Shown here: one piece after another, positions 31,211 to 39,234 of the stretch
Layout: each line of letters opens with the position of its first letter
Numbering within the stretch: the stretch's first letter is position 1
NCBI GenBank assembly: GCA_017446055.1
Contig: JAFSRQ010000004.1
Coordinates: 1 to 39,234 of the forward strand
DNA: 39,234 nt
DNA from: Synergistaceae bacterium
Lineage (GTDB): Bacteria; Synergistota; Synergistia; Synergistales; Aminobacteriaceae
Reading direction: 5' to 3'
The notes under the pieces: model-generated
Database searches by the model: none
What the model was told of the DNA's origin: nothing
What the model saw: the letters and a program-made list of their open reading frames with translations, nothing else
Made by a program: the position numbers and the translations under genes

Positions 31211-31945
31211 TACCCGCCACCTGAGACTCTCACATAACCACGCGCTGCCCCCCGCCGAAATATGAGCCTCAGTTTTTCCCGCGTCATCGCACAGCGGCGC
31301 AACGAGGTGCGTTATCCCCAAGGCCGAAAACGCTTCAGGCAGAGCGGGAATACCCGGTCCCTGAAGGAAGCAGCCCTTCTTCTCGCGCAAGATATTCTGT
31401 GTCGACAGAAGCCAGCGGTCTCTTATCGCTTCAGGTGAAAGCCAGACCCATTCAGCTTCACGGACAGCCCGCGAAAATTCCTCCTGCGGAAAACAGTCCT
31501 GCCTCCCCGCGTAAAGGTCATCGAAGAACGCCGAACGCCATCCCCAGTCGCGCATGAACGGCACTAAGTCCCGCTCATATCCCAGAACCGCAGCCTTGTC
31601 CCCCCTCGCGCAGGTCATCACAGCGTCGAGATACTGCCCGCCCCCGTCAGCAAACGGAAGAAGCGCGGAACATGCAGCACTGGCCGCCGCAAATTCCTGC
31701 GGGAACGGTGAGACGTAAAGCCCGGCTAATTCCTTCAGGGTTGACGTTAGGAGGGAAGCTGTGTGAACGGGGCGTGATGTGTGGGGCTCAAGACGTGAGT
31801 CCGGGACGAAGCCGACACCATGCCGCGAGTCCTCAGCCTGTATACAGCTTGCGTGCCAGCCTAGTATCAGCCGGGAGACAGGAGAGTCCTTCACGGCCTG
31901 CAATGAGTGTGAGAGATGAGCGAAAAAGTTTGCGCTGTGTGTCAA
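31190..31945 (-). CDS. hypothetical protein following a glycosyltransferase
   Basis: About 251 residues, no recognised domain. The frame is open upstream to 32215, but that part overlaps the glycosyltransferase gene by about 250 bp and is a shadow. The first plausible starts after or near its stop are TTG 31945 and TTG 32002, neither with a good ribosome site. Visible features: THSANFFAHLSHSL near the start, a long Ala-rich middle and a C-terminal region rich in aromatic residues (WVWLSPEAIRDRWLL, ESLRWRVYVTV). The final codons and TGA lie within the last unit of a tandem repeat. It could be an accessory glycan-modification protein, but only its position suggests this. Confidence 0.55.
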   Translation of the reverse strand: MTHSANFFAHLSHSLQAVKDSPVSRLILGWHASCIQAEDSRHGVGFVPDSRLEPHTSRPVHTASLLTSTLKELAGLYVSPFPQEFAAASAACSALLPFADGGGQYLDAVMTCARGDKAAVLGYERDLVPFMRDWGWRSAFFDDLYAGRQDCFPQEEFSRAVREAEWVWLSPEAIRDRWLLSTQNILREKKGCFLQGPGIPALPEAFSALGITHLVAPLCDDAGKTEAHISAGGSAWLCESLRWRVYVTVRQ

Positions 31946-31965
31946 TGTGAAGATATATTCAGTGC

Positions 31966-32724
31966 CTAATGAAGTCCTAGTTTCCTGAGAGTCTCTCCGC
32001 AACAGAATCGCAGGAAACGCAGCCAGAAATGAAGCAAATCCGTCCTGGAATCTATGCAGGTTGTCCTGATGAACGGGAATTTGTCCGCATATTTCCGGCA
32101 CACCCCGTAGAAATTGCGCCAGAACTTGAGACTCAATGTTCCTGATGACAGATGTATTAATGGTGTATCGCAGACGAATATTTTTCCCGCGCCTGAGGAT
32201 TTCGTTCTGAGACATGCCTCCACAGCGTATAAGTGCCAGTTGTCGCAGATTTCCGCGTCAAAAGGATATTCACGGAAATGCTCCGTATGTCCGCCGAAGA
32301 AGCATTCATCAACCGTATCACACTCCATCATTCCGCCCTCAACACGGCGTGAGCCTGCGTACGAAATCTCATCGTTCTTAGAGTGCCACTTTTGCATTAT
32401 GTTGGTTATTATCACGGCCCGGTCAAAGCGGACTCCCGCAACGCCGACTATATCATCACGGTTAATCCTGCCGAGATATTCCGCGAACTTTGACATTGTC
32501 CCGGCATCATCAAGCAGTATGTCCTGATGGGAGTACACAACATACTTTGTCTTCACGTCATCCATCACCGAGTTATACGCCGCCGCGCAGGACGTGAAGC
32601 CCTTGTTGCCGCGGTTGTCGATGCCGATAATCTCACATGGTATGTCCTGAGCCTTGAGGCTGTTCACTAAATCACCGTACATCTTCTCGTTCGTCCAGCA
32701 GCACACTACAGTAACATCACTCAC
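31966..32724 (-). CDS. glycosyltransferase family 2-like protein
   Basis: 252-residue cytoplasmic or membrane-associated glycosyltransferase of the GT-A type. The N-terminal strand VTVVCCWTNEKMYGDLVNSL and EIIGIDNRGN form the nucleotide-sugar site; YVVYSHQDILLDD takes the place of the DxD motif region; a later DNWHLYAVEACLR segment resembles the acceptor-side region. The C-terminal helix is basic and aromatic (HFWLRFLRFCCGETLRKLGL), possibly membrane-attached. The GTG start lies 7 bp after the ABC-F stop with AAGGGTGA upstream. Sugar and acceptor are unknown. Confidence 0.8.
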   Translation of the reverse strand: MSDVTVVCCWTNEKMYGDLVNSLKAQDIPCEIIGIDNRGNKGFTSCAAAYNSVMDDVKTKYVVYSHQDILLDDAGTMSKFAEYLGRINRDDIVGVAGVRFDRAVIITNIMQKWHSKNDEISYAGSRRVEGGMMECDTVDECFFGGHTEHFREYPFDAEICDNWHLYAVEACLRTKSSGAGKIFVCDTPLIHLSSGTLSLKFWRNFYGVCRKYADKFPFIRTTCIDSRTDLLHFWLRFLRFCCGETLRKLGLH

Positions 32725-32731
32725 AGATCAA

Positions 32732-34624
32732 TCACCCTTTCAGCCCGTCAAGTTTCAGGCTCAATTCCTCCCAGCGAGAATATAGCCCGGCAAGTTCCCT
32801 GTCAAGATTTGCCCGCTCCGTCATGAGTGATTGCACCCTCTGAGAATCCTTCAGGGTTTCCTGCTGACACAATGCCCCGTCAATCTCTGCTATTCTCGCT
32901 TCATGGCCGGAGATGTCCCGTTCACATTGGGAGATTCCGCGCTTGGTCTCATGGATGAGCTTGGTGTTGTCGTCATTCTTGGGGGACTTGGGTTTTGCTG
33001 ACGGCTTCGGTGTGTCAGCGTCATTCGGCAGGGTCTGCTCGCGTTTTTCGAGGAACCACGAGTAATTTCCCGGGTAATCGTAGAGGCTTCCGTCCCGAAT
33101 CTCAAGCACACGTTCAGCCAATGCATCCAGAAAATGGCGGTCATGCGAGACTATCAGCAATGTACCCTGATACTTGAGCAATGCGCGTTCAACAATCCCG
33201 CGTGTGTCAGCGTCAAGGTGATTCGTGGGCTCGTCAAGAATCAGGAAGTTCGTCGACTCCAGCATGAGCTTGTACAGGGCTAATCTTGCCTTCTCCCCGC
33301 CTGACAGTACGCTTGCGGGCTTGAATATCTCATCCCCCGAAAACAGGAACGCTCCTAGAAGATTCCTCCGCTCAATGTCATTCAGCTTTGACGATACAGA
33401 GCGGGCTTCCTCCCAGACAGTGTGTGAATAGTTGATGTTCTGCGCGCTCTCCTGAGAGTAGTACGAGAACTTCACGTTGTGGCCGAGCTTCACCGTTCCT
33501 GACGTGGGAGCTTCCGTGAGACTCAGCAGTCGCAACAGTGTGGATTTCCCCGCCCCGTTGACCCCGACAAGGGCGACTCGTTCACCGCGCTCAACCGAGA
33601 AATTCACGCCCTCAAAGACTCTAACGCCGTCATAGAATTTCGCCAGCCCTGAGACTTTCAGCACTTCACGCCCGCTCGGGGGGGCTTCGGGGATTGTGAG
33701 CTTCACGGATTTTGCGCCCTGTGCCAGCTCTATGCGCTCGATTTTCTCCAGCTGCTTGATGCGGCTCTGGACTTGGGCGGCTTTGGTGGCCTTGTAGCGG
33801 AAACGGTCAATGAACGACTCAATGTGGCGGATTTCGGACTGCTGGCGGGCAAATGCTTTCTCTAACAGTTCGCGGCTCTGAGCTTTTGCGGCGGTGTACT
33901 CGTCGTAACTGAAAGGGTAGAGGGTGATTGTTCCGCGCTCAAGGTCAGCGATTGATCCGGCCATGTTCTCAAGAAATCGTGTGTCATGCGAGACTGCCAC
34001 GACCGCGCCCTTGTGTGTTCTCAGCCAGCCTTCAAGCCACTCCATGGACTCGGTGTCGAGGTGGTTGGTCGGCTCATCCAGAAGCAGCACATCGGGAGAC
34101 GACAGCAGAAGCCCGGCCATAGCTATGCGCATCTTCCATCCCCCGGAGAAGTCAGCGCAGTTCTTGGACTCATCGCCCTTCCTGAAGCCGAGTCCGTGCA
34201 AGACCTTCATCGCTACAGCCTCAAACGCGAAGCCTCCGGCATCCTCAAACCTGCGTTCAAGCCGTGAGTGTTCTGCGAGCAGTGAGTCATGGTCTGCGGA
34301 TGGCTGGGATAATTTTTCCTCGACAGCCCGGAGTTTTGCCTCAACCTGTGAGAGTCCGGCTTTGTCCTTGAGGTACTGCATGAGGGGGACGGGTTCGAGT
34401 TCAGCGAGGTCCTGAGGGAGACAGCCGACAGTGAGTCCCTTCGAGCGTTCGATGACTCCGCCGTCAGAATCGATTTCGCCCATGATGACACGGAGGAGGG
34501 TGGTTTTCCCCGCGCCGTTCGCTCCGACGATGCCGAGCCGGGCCGTGTTCGTGATTTGGAGGTTAAGCCCGCGGAATATTACGTGTTCACCGAATGAGAG
34601 GGATAAATTCTTGATGTCTATCAT
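32732..34624 (-). CDS. ABC-F family ATPase (ribosome-associated)
   Basis: 630-residue soluble protein with two ABC domains and no membrane segment; ABC-F proteins act at the ribosomal E site in translation or antibiotic protection. Domain 1: Walker A GANGAGKTT, signature FSGGWKMRIA, Walker B LLLDEPTNHLD. The inter-domain linker is long and charged (LLEKAFARQQSEIRHIESFIDRFR is its start, followed by TKAAQVQSR). Domain 2: GVNGAGKST, LSGGEKARLAL, LILDEPTNHLD. A C-terminal coiled coil covers the last ~90 residues, as in the Uup/YdiF type. ATG 34624 is 6 nt after a TATAAT and has no ribosome site, so the message may be leaderless. An in-frame GTG at 34642 lies inside the promoter. Confidence 0.92.
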   Translation of the reverse strand: MIDIKNLSLSFGEHVIFRGLNLQITNTARLGIVGANGAGKTTLLRVIMGEIDSDGGVIERSKGLTVGCLPQDLAELEPVPLMQYLKDKAGLSQVEAKLRAVEEKLSQPSADHDSLLAEHSRLERRFEDAGGFAFEAVAMKVLHGLGFRKGDESKNCADFSGGWKMRIAMAGLLLSSPDVLLLDEPTNHLDTESMEWLEGWLRTHKGAVVAVSHDTRFLENMAGSIADLERGTITLYPFSYDEYTAAKAQSRELLEKAFARQQSEIRHIESFIDRFRYKATKAAQVQSRIKQLEKIERIELAQGAKSVKLTIPEAPPSGREVLKVSGLAKFYDGVRVFEGVNFSVERGERVALVGVNGAGKSTLLRLLSLTEAPTSGTVKLGHNVKFSYYSQESAQNINYSHTVWEEARSVSSKLNDIERRNLLGAFLFSGDEIFKPASVLSGGEKARLALYKLMLESTNFLILDEPTNHLDADTRGIVERALLKYQGTLLIVSHDRHFLDALAERVLEIRDGSLYDYPGNYSWFLEKREQTLPNDADTPKPSAKPKSPKNDDNTKLIHETKRGISQCERDISGHEARIAEIDGALCQQETLKDSQRVQSLMTERANLDRELAGLYSRWEELSLKLDGLKG

Positions 34625-34630
34625 GAGGCC

Positions 34631-34636
34631 ATTATA
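34631..34636 (-). promoter_or_regulatory. -10 element placing the start of transcription at the ABC-F start codon
   Basis: TATAAT on the minus strand ends 6 nt before ATG 34624. A start 6-7 nt after the -10 would put the first RNA base at or next to the A of ATG, giving a leaderless mRNA. The -35 at 17-bp spacing (TGTGAG) is weak. Confidence 0.5.
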
Positions 34637-34640
34637 CCCC

Positions 34641-34671
34641 ACAAAAATACCCCCTCACACTCAAAGGGGGG
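34641..34671 (-). terminator. intrinsic terminator after the surface-protein gene
   Basis: On the minus strand a CCCCCCTTT...GGGGG stem (34671-34665 with 34655-34650) is followed by TATTTTTGT. It ends the transcript of the Synergist-CTERM gene; the ABC-F -10 lies directly after it. Confidence 0.8.
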
Positions 34672-34708
34672 CATCTAATCATCTCGAGGAGGAATATTCT
34701 TGCTGGCA

Positions 34709-36778
34709 CTAACGCCGCTTCATCAACGCGAGTCCCAGTGCCGCAACCCCGGCCATGACTCCGAGTCCAGACTCACAGCCTCCGCTTGAAGAACTCCCGA
34801 CTCCGTGAGCGTCATCACTTCCCGCGCTCCCGTAAACAACATCCGTAATCGGGTACTCATGACCGTAAACCTGAAGCGCGAACCCAACCCCGTCCTCAAG
34901 ATAATTCGGGTCAATCTTGAAGAACAGCCTGTGATCCCCTTCCGGTAGCATGAAGAAATGCTCCTTCACGAAAACATACCCTATGTCCTCGTCAGTTACC
35001 TCAGAAACACTCTTGCCCTTCGACTCCGGCTTCAGCGAGTAACCAATAAGCACAGCGTCCGTCATGACGTGTTCGCCCGCGTACTTCACCTCAAGTTCCG
35101 CCGTGATTGGCCTGTCCTTACCGTCAACTTCCTTCTTGATGAACGTCGGGAAATCCATTCCGTCAGCACTCACAAACTCGATGAACGGGAAAACTGAAGC
35201 GTCATTCGCTGAGGCATTAACGCCCGATGGCAAGAAGTATACCGCCGGAGTTTCCTGTTCTTCGCCGCCGCCGTTGGTGTTCAGAGTCCCAGTCCGAGAC
35301 ACCGCTTCATCATCATCATCAAGATTGCTCCGGTCGTAAACAGGGCTGTCAACCGTCGTAACTCCTATCACGCAGTAGCCCATGTTGTTCCCGCCCGAGT
35401 CAACAATGTCCCCGCTTGCGTTGCACCTGTTCCTGTGAATCTCGTTCTGTGCAACAAGCGCGCCCTCTGGGGCAATGTCAACGAACAGGAAATATTTTCC
35501 CTTGTTCAAATCTGGCTTCCAGTGGAACGTCGCGTACTGCCTGTGATCTCCCTTGCCCCAGCCCGGAAGCTCGCTGAACGTGTACGTGTTAATCGTCGTT
35601 CTCGGAGCGTCATACTTCGGGGCTATCTGATCCTTCTTTACCTCAGAGTACGAAAGCCTCACGCTGAAATTCGTCGCGGTCTTGAAGCTCGCGCTGAACA
35701 CAGGAACTTTTATCGTGTAGTTCACACCGTCAAGAAGAAAGTTGTCGCTGCTCATGCTGCACTCGGACGCTATGAACCGCACTCCCCTCATCTTCAGGGC
35801 TGTGGCATCGTTCGTGTTCGTAACAAACTCGCCTCTGTCCCATTCCGTTGACTTCTTGCTCACCTTGTAGTCGAACTTCTCAGGAAGAAGAAGCGAAGGA
35901 TCAGGGTACTTCCTGTAAACGCTATCGTCCGTCCACATCGCATCTTCATTCTTGAAGCCCGTTACCGCCCACGATACATTTGCCGCTCCGGCTGTGTCAA
36001 GATACGGCTCAAACCTCGCGTAGAAAGTCGCGCCGTCATCAGCCGTCGGAATCTTAACGTGAATACCCTCCGTGTTCGACACCTTCCTCATGAATGACGC
36101 GGTGCTGTCCCACGGGACATTTGCGAAGCTGGAGCCGAATATGTTGTCCACGAATGACAGGAATTTTGTTACAGGGCCGCGAGAGTTGACCTTCTTCGTC
36201 TCCTCCTGATTCGTGGTCGTATCAATGAACGTGATCGTCTCATCGTAGTTCGTTCCTCCCCATTCCATTGGCCGTGATTCGCTGTAGAGTTTCTTGCTTC
36301 CGAGATAGCCTTCAACCTGCTCAAGATCTACAGGGTACGAGAACAGATTGCCCTCCTCGTGATATGGCTGGTAATGAGAGTCTCCCGTTCCTTTTGCCGT
36401 TGATGGAATGCTCGGCTCACTTATCGCGAACGATATGTAAGTCTGCTGGCTCTTGACCTTCGAGCTGTTGAAATCGCCGTTGGAGTCCTGAGTTTTCCCG
36501 AAAGCCCAGCCCGGAAGATGATACACGGGATAACGCCAGATGTAGCGTGTCGAGGCGTTCATGTAAAGCGCGTCAACATAATCCGCAACGTGCTTTATCT
36601 CAACGTTATAGGTCTGAGCGTGTTCGTTCGACTTTGTTGTTGTCGTCGTTACGGTGTCCTTGATCTTGTCCCAGATTTTCCCGACGGCCTCAATCTTCAT
36701 ACCAGCAGGAGTATCACCGAAAAGAAGGCCGGTTATGCCCCTTATTCCCTGAAATCCTGCCGCTGCTCCGCGTGTCAA
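34709..36778 (-). pseudogene. Synergist-CTERM surface protein, C-terminal segment
   Basis: Last and largest segment (689 aa) of a broken secreted-protein gene. The frame is continuous with the preceding segment except for TAG at 36803-36805; the TTG at 36778 is only the first possible start after it. The body is an uncharacterised, beta-rich, Thr/Ser/Asn-rich extracellular region. The end is diagnostic: a SSSSGGC motif, then a hydrophobic helix (LGVMAGVAALGLALM) and a KRR tail, the Synergist-CTERM sorting signal that anchors surface proteins in this phylum. Without the upstream signal peptide this segment would not be exported. Confidence 0.8.
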
Positions 36779-36802
36779 ATCGCTGTCGAGGGCGAATATC
36801 GT

Positions 36803-37339
36803 CTACTGCTTCTTCGTCATGCTGTAAGTCGTGCTGCTTACCTGAGTGTCTGACGTTGCATTGACGTAATCAACCTGAGTGCCGAGACGGAGAGTGTGAT
36901 TCACGGGGTCTTTCGTGAGGGCTGAACCGTCTTCCGCCACGTTGTCGACATGGTAGGGGGTCATCTGGAGAAGCGCGATGTAGTCGACATCGGACTTGTC
37001 GGTCGTCTTGATTGGGTCGTCCAGAATGACGGTCTCGTTCAGATAGTCAGCCTTTGCGAGCGCGAGGTAGGGGTTGTCGTCTTTGCCGTAGCTGGTAATC
37101 TCGTGAACCTTCGCGTTCTTGCTGGGGTATTCGGTTACGTCCGTCATCAGGGCCACGTGAGTCTCGAGGTTGTCCTCATCGCCGGGAACGTAGCCGTAGT
37201 ACTGAGGGTTAGTGTGCCACTTGGGATAGACGATAATGAGGTCGTCTTTGGTCGTCCACTTGCCTACCGCGCCCGAGAACTTTCCTGCGATTATCTGGAA
37301 CTTGCGGTCAACGATGGGGGTAAGGATCTCTCTGTCCCG
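36803..37339 (-). pseudogene. surface protein, third segment (between frameshift and TAG)
   Basis: Open frame from about 37339 to TAG 36803, with first ATG at 37156. It begins with REILTPIVDRKFQIIAGKFSG and DDLIIVYPKW, a further FG-GAP-like unit continuing those in the upstream segment, so the frame break lies just before it. It ends MTKKQ-stop; the same frame then continues as TIFALDSDLTRGAAAG in the next segment. It forms one gene with its neighbours. Confidence 0.78.
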
Positions 37340-38399
37340 TTACAGGTTTCAGATGCCATTCCCGCCCAAAGAACTGTACAACTTCTGGTCTTTCCTGGTC
37401 AACATGAAAATTGGAGTAGTCTGTGAGTTCTATATACGCCTTATCCTTCTTGCCGTCCTGCGAGTCCGTGCGAAACCCCACCCAGCCGTTGCCGTTTGAA
37501 CCGTAGTTGGTGGAGTGAGCGTGATATTCAGGCGTTATGCTTCCCTGCTTGAACGTGTACAGGTCAACGAACGCACCGAACACGAGATTTGAGTCGTACG
37601 GTTTCCAGATACCGCCGCGTTCCGGGTCATTGTATTTGCCATATTTAGACCACTGCAACATGACACGCAGGACAGCAAGCTCATCTCGCCCGTCGCCGTC
37701 AAAATCCCCGACAGCGGCTTTAACGCCTATCGGAGCATCTGAGTCTACCCACCAGCCGAATATGAAACTAGCCCTACTATCGTAAGTCAGATTATATTTG
37801 TCATACGCCTGAACGTCTTCCTGAGTGATGAATTTGTTTCCTGAGAGAGCAAACTTGTAGGGATCCCACTTGTAGGTCTCGACGTGAATCCTTCCTGTGT
37901 AGCCGTACCACTGCGGCTGTTTACTCGAATAAGAACCAGATGTGAAATTGCCATCCTGCGGCTGAACATCCCTCCAGACCACAGCGAACTCATCCTTTCC
38001 TTTCCCGTCGAAATCACCCGCAACGACACAGTACGAGTACGATCCCATCAGTCCGTCCATGTTCTGACCGCGCGCCTTGTACTCGTCCAAGCAATGTAGA
38101 GTGGTGTAGCTGTGGTCAGGTCTGTTCTCGTAGTCGTACTCGTGAACCCTGCCGCCGCCGAGACGCTTCAAGCTGAATCCGCCGTTATCATAGTTGAGCT
38201 GACGGACGGTGAAGTACACCGCTGCCGTGTCCGACCAGACAACAACGACCTCGTTTTTGTAGCCGTCTCCGTCGAAGTCGCCCACAGCCATGCTCACAGG
38301 ACAATGTTTCGTTCCGTCAAACATTGAAGGGTATGCGCCATCTAGTGCCGTTGAACTTGCCCACATTTGAGAGCTCGCTTTGATACTGATACCGAGTGC
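37308..38399 (-). pseudogene. surface protein, FG-GAP repeat segment
   Basis: 364 codons following TAG 38400-38402. It contains three clear FG-GAP/VCBS-type calcium-binding blades: VGDFDGDGYKNEVVVVW, AGDFDGKGKDEFAVVW and VGDFDGDGRDELAVLR, parts of a beta-propeller. The frame ends at 37308 (VTGQRDPYPHR-stop), while the next blade lies in another frame. Loss of a GA in the GAGAGA stretch (about 37326-37332) or one extra C in the CCCCC run (37316-37320) would explain the shift. ATG 38366 is merely the first start codon in the segment. Confidence 0.8.
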
Positions 38400-39053
38400 C
38401 TAATCATCCGCATGAACCTCCGCGAAATTCACCCTTACTGCCAGCAGAGAGCCGCCCCATGATTGGGCTTCCCACTCTCTGGTGCAGAAAGCGATTACCT
38501 CACCGTCAAAGCCCGGAACGGTCATTCCTGCTTTGATGTCGCTGGCGGTATTATTCAGACCAAGCGCAGATACATCATAAGTGCGTGATGATATTCCTAC
38601 GCCGCCTTTGCAGGTACTAACCAAAACGGCATTGGGGGTGAAATGCTGTAAGGTAAATGATGTGGTGTCGTCATACTTTGTTGACAACACTGTACCTGCC
38701 ATAGTGGTATATCTTCCAACATACGGGGCGAAATAATCGGCAAGCTGGTACTTACTGCCTCTGCCCTCTAATGCTGTTGCATGGCTCCCGTTGGCGTTGA
38801 AAGAGGAGATACAAGGGTGTATCCAAAAGTCTTGGCCAGGTCCCTTCAGCGTATCGAAAAGGAACAGCGAGTCCTTAAAGTATTTCACATACCTGTCAGG
38901 GCCGCCTACAGAGTGAACGATGATGTCGTCAATCTGAGCCGGAGAGAGGTTCTGTGTCCCGTCATAGCTCGGGATTGTGATTGCCGGACATGTCCCCGCC
39001 GTGAGAAGCAGTAGCAGGAACACGCAGAACGTGAAGCGCGTTTTGTGTTGCAT
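38400..39053 (-). pseudogene. surface protein, N-terminal segment with signal peptide
   Basis: 217 codons starting with a signal peptide (KTRFTFCVFLLLLLTAGTCPA) and preceded by AAGGAGG 8-9 nt before ATG 39053. The mature part (SYDGTQNLSPAQIDDIIVHSVGG, then a strand-rich region) is an uncharacterised N-terminal domain. It ends at TAG 38400-38402 (VHADD-stop), after which the same frame continues ALGISIKASSQMW into the FG-GAP segment. The original product was probably about 1,450 residues. Alone, this piece would be a secreted fragment without the anchor. Confidence 0.78.
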
Positions 39054-39131
39054 GAGTGATTCCTCCTTAGTGTTGGTTGATGTTGCTGATTTTGGGGAAC
39101 GCGGAAAGACTCCCCGCCGTTTTGAGCGCGG

Positions 39132-39161
39132 ATTATGTGAGAGATTTCACCCCCCGTTCAA
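39132..39161 (-). promoter_or_regulatory. candidate promoter of the surface-protein gene
   Basis: On the minus strand TTGAAC (39161-39156) and CATAAT (39137-39132) are 18 bp apart, about 80 bp before the ATG. The rest of 39054-39234 shows the ribosome site and no further gene. Confidence 0.5.
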
Positions 39162-39234
39162 TGAACCAGCCGGAAGGGGTTGGAGGATTTATGTTGTTGA
39201 CGTGATTTAGGGTAGAGTTATGCCTTGCCCGAAG

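Noticed and set aside
31946..32215. N-terminal extension of the hypothetical protein overlapping the glycosyltransferase
   Set aside because: The overlap of about 250 bp lies in the coding region of the glycosyltransferase and looks like an out-of-frame shadow.
36803..38402. TAG recoding in the surface-protein gene
   Set aside because: Other genes end in TAG with terminators directly behind, and the same gene also has a frameshift.

Overview
The window looks like a chromosomal segment of an anaerobic, amino-acid-fermenting member of the Synergistota. The best evidence is the C-terminus of the reading frame ending at 34709: a Gly/Ser-rich spacer, a GGC motif, a hydrophobic helix and a basic tail, which is the Synergist-CTERM type of surface-sorting signal. 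A glutamate dehydrogenase, a small clostridial-type ferredoxin and ribose/galactose-type sugar import genes fit that lifestyle. No rRNA or tRNA gene was recognised.

Layout. 1-1148: 3' part of a Glu/Leu dehydrogenase gene. 1220-5200: an AT-rich island, different in base and codon use from its surroundings, holding a compact RiPP cluster. It has two tiny Cys-rich precursor peptides (1292-1459 and 1463-1618, the first with a GTG start), a radical SAM/SPASM maturase translationally coupled to the second peptide, and a short UvrA-like tandem ABC ATPase whose frame is broken at a run of nine T (3966-3974). 5229-6065: dapF. 6154-11319: five tightly coupled minus-strand genes for a probable cell-envelope or secreted system (an unknown protein, a FlgT-C-like protein, a TPR/Pro-rich protein and two tandem paralogues). 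11481-16890: an exported thioredoxin-like protein, an exported alpha/beta hydrolase, a DUF3800 protein, a DUF1622 membrane protein, an FGGY sugar kinase and an exported cupin_5 protein.

16893-18134: remains of an IS200/IS605-type tnpB element, with tnpB interrupted by TGA at a conserved Trp position. 18232-21703: a complete sugar ABC importer (binding protein, double ATPase, permease). 21765-30454 (minus): a run rich in genome-defence and DNA-processing genes. It contains an AddA-like helicase-nuclease, a YoaK-like membrane protein, a YafQ-type toxin with an acidic partner, a single-chain MmeI-like restriction-modification enzyme and an unknown companion protein. 30540-30713: a 57-residue 2[4Fe-4S] ferredoxin. 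30850-31210: a 37/38-bp tandem-repeat array running into the 3' end of the next gene. 31190-34624: an ABC-F ATPase, a glycosyltransferase and an unknown protein. 34709-39053: a large FG-GAP-repeat, Synergist-CTERM surface-protein gene, apparently a pseudogene with two in-frame TAG codons and one frameshift.

The most notable item is the RiPP island. The two precursors share a leader motif (Y-x-x-M-[LF]-G-N-I), a dense CxCxCxC core and an E-[FI]-E-W tail, and they sit with a UvrA-like ATPase in place of the usual exporter. All calls were made by reading the sequence; no database search was run.
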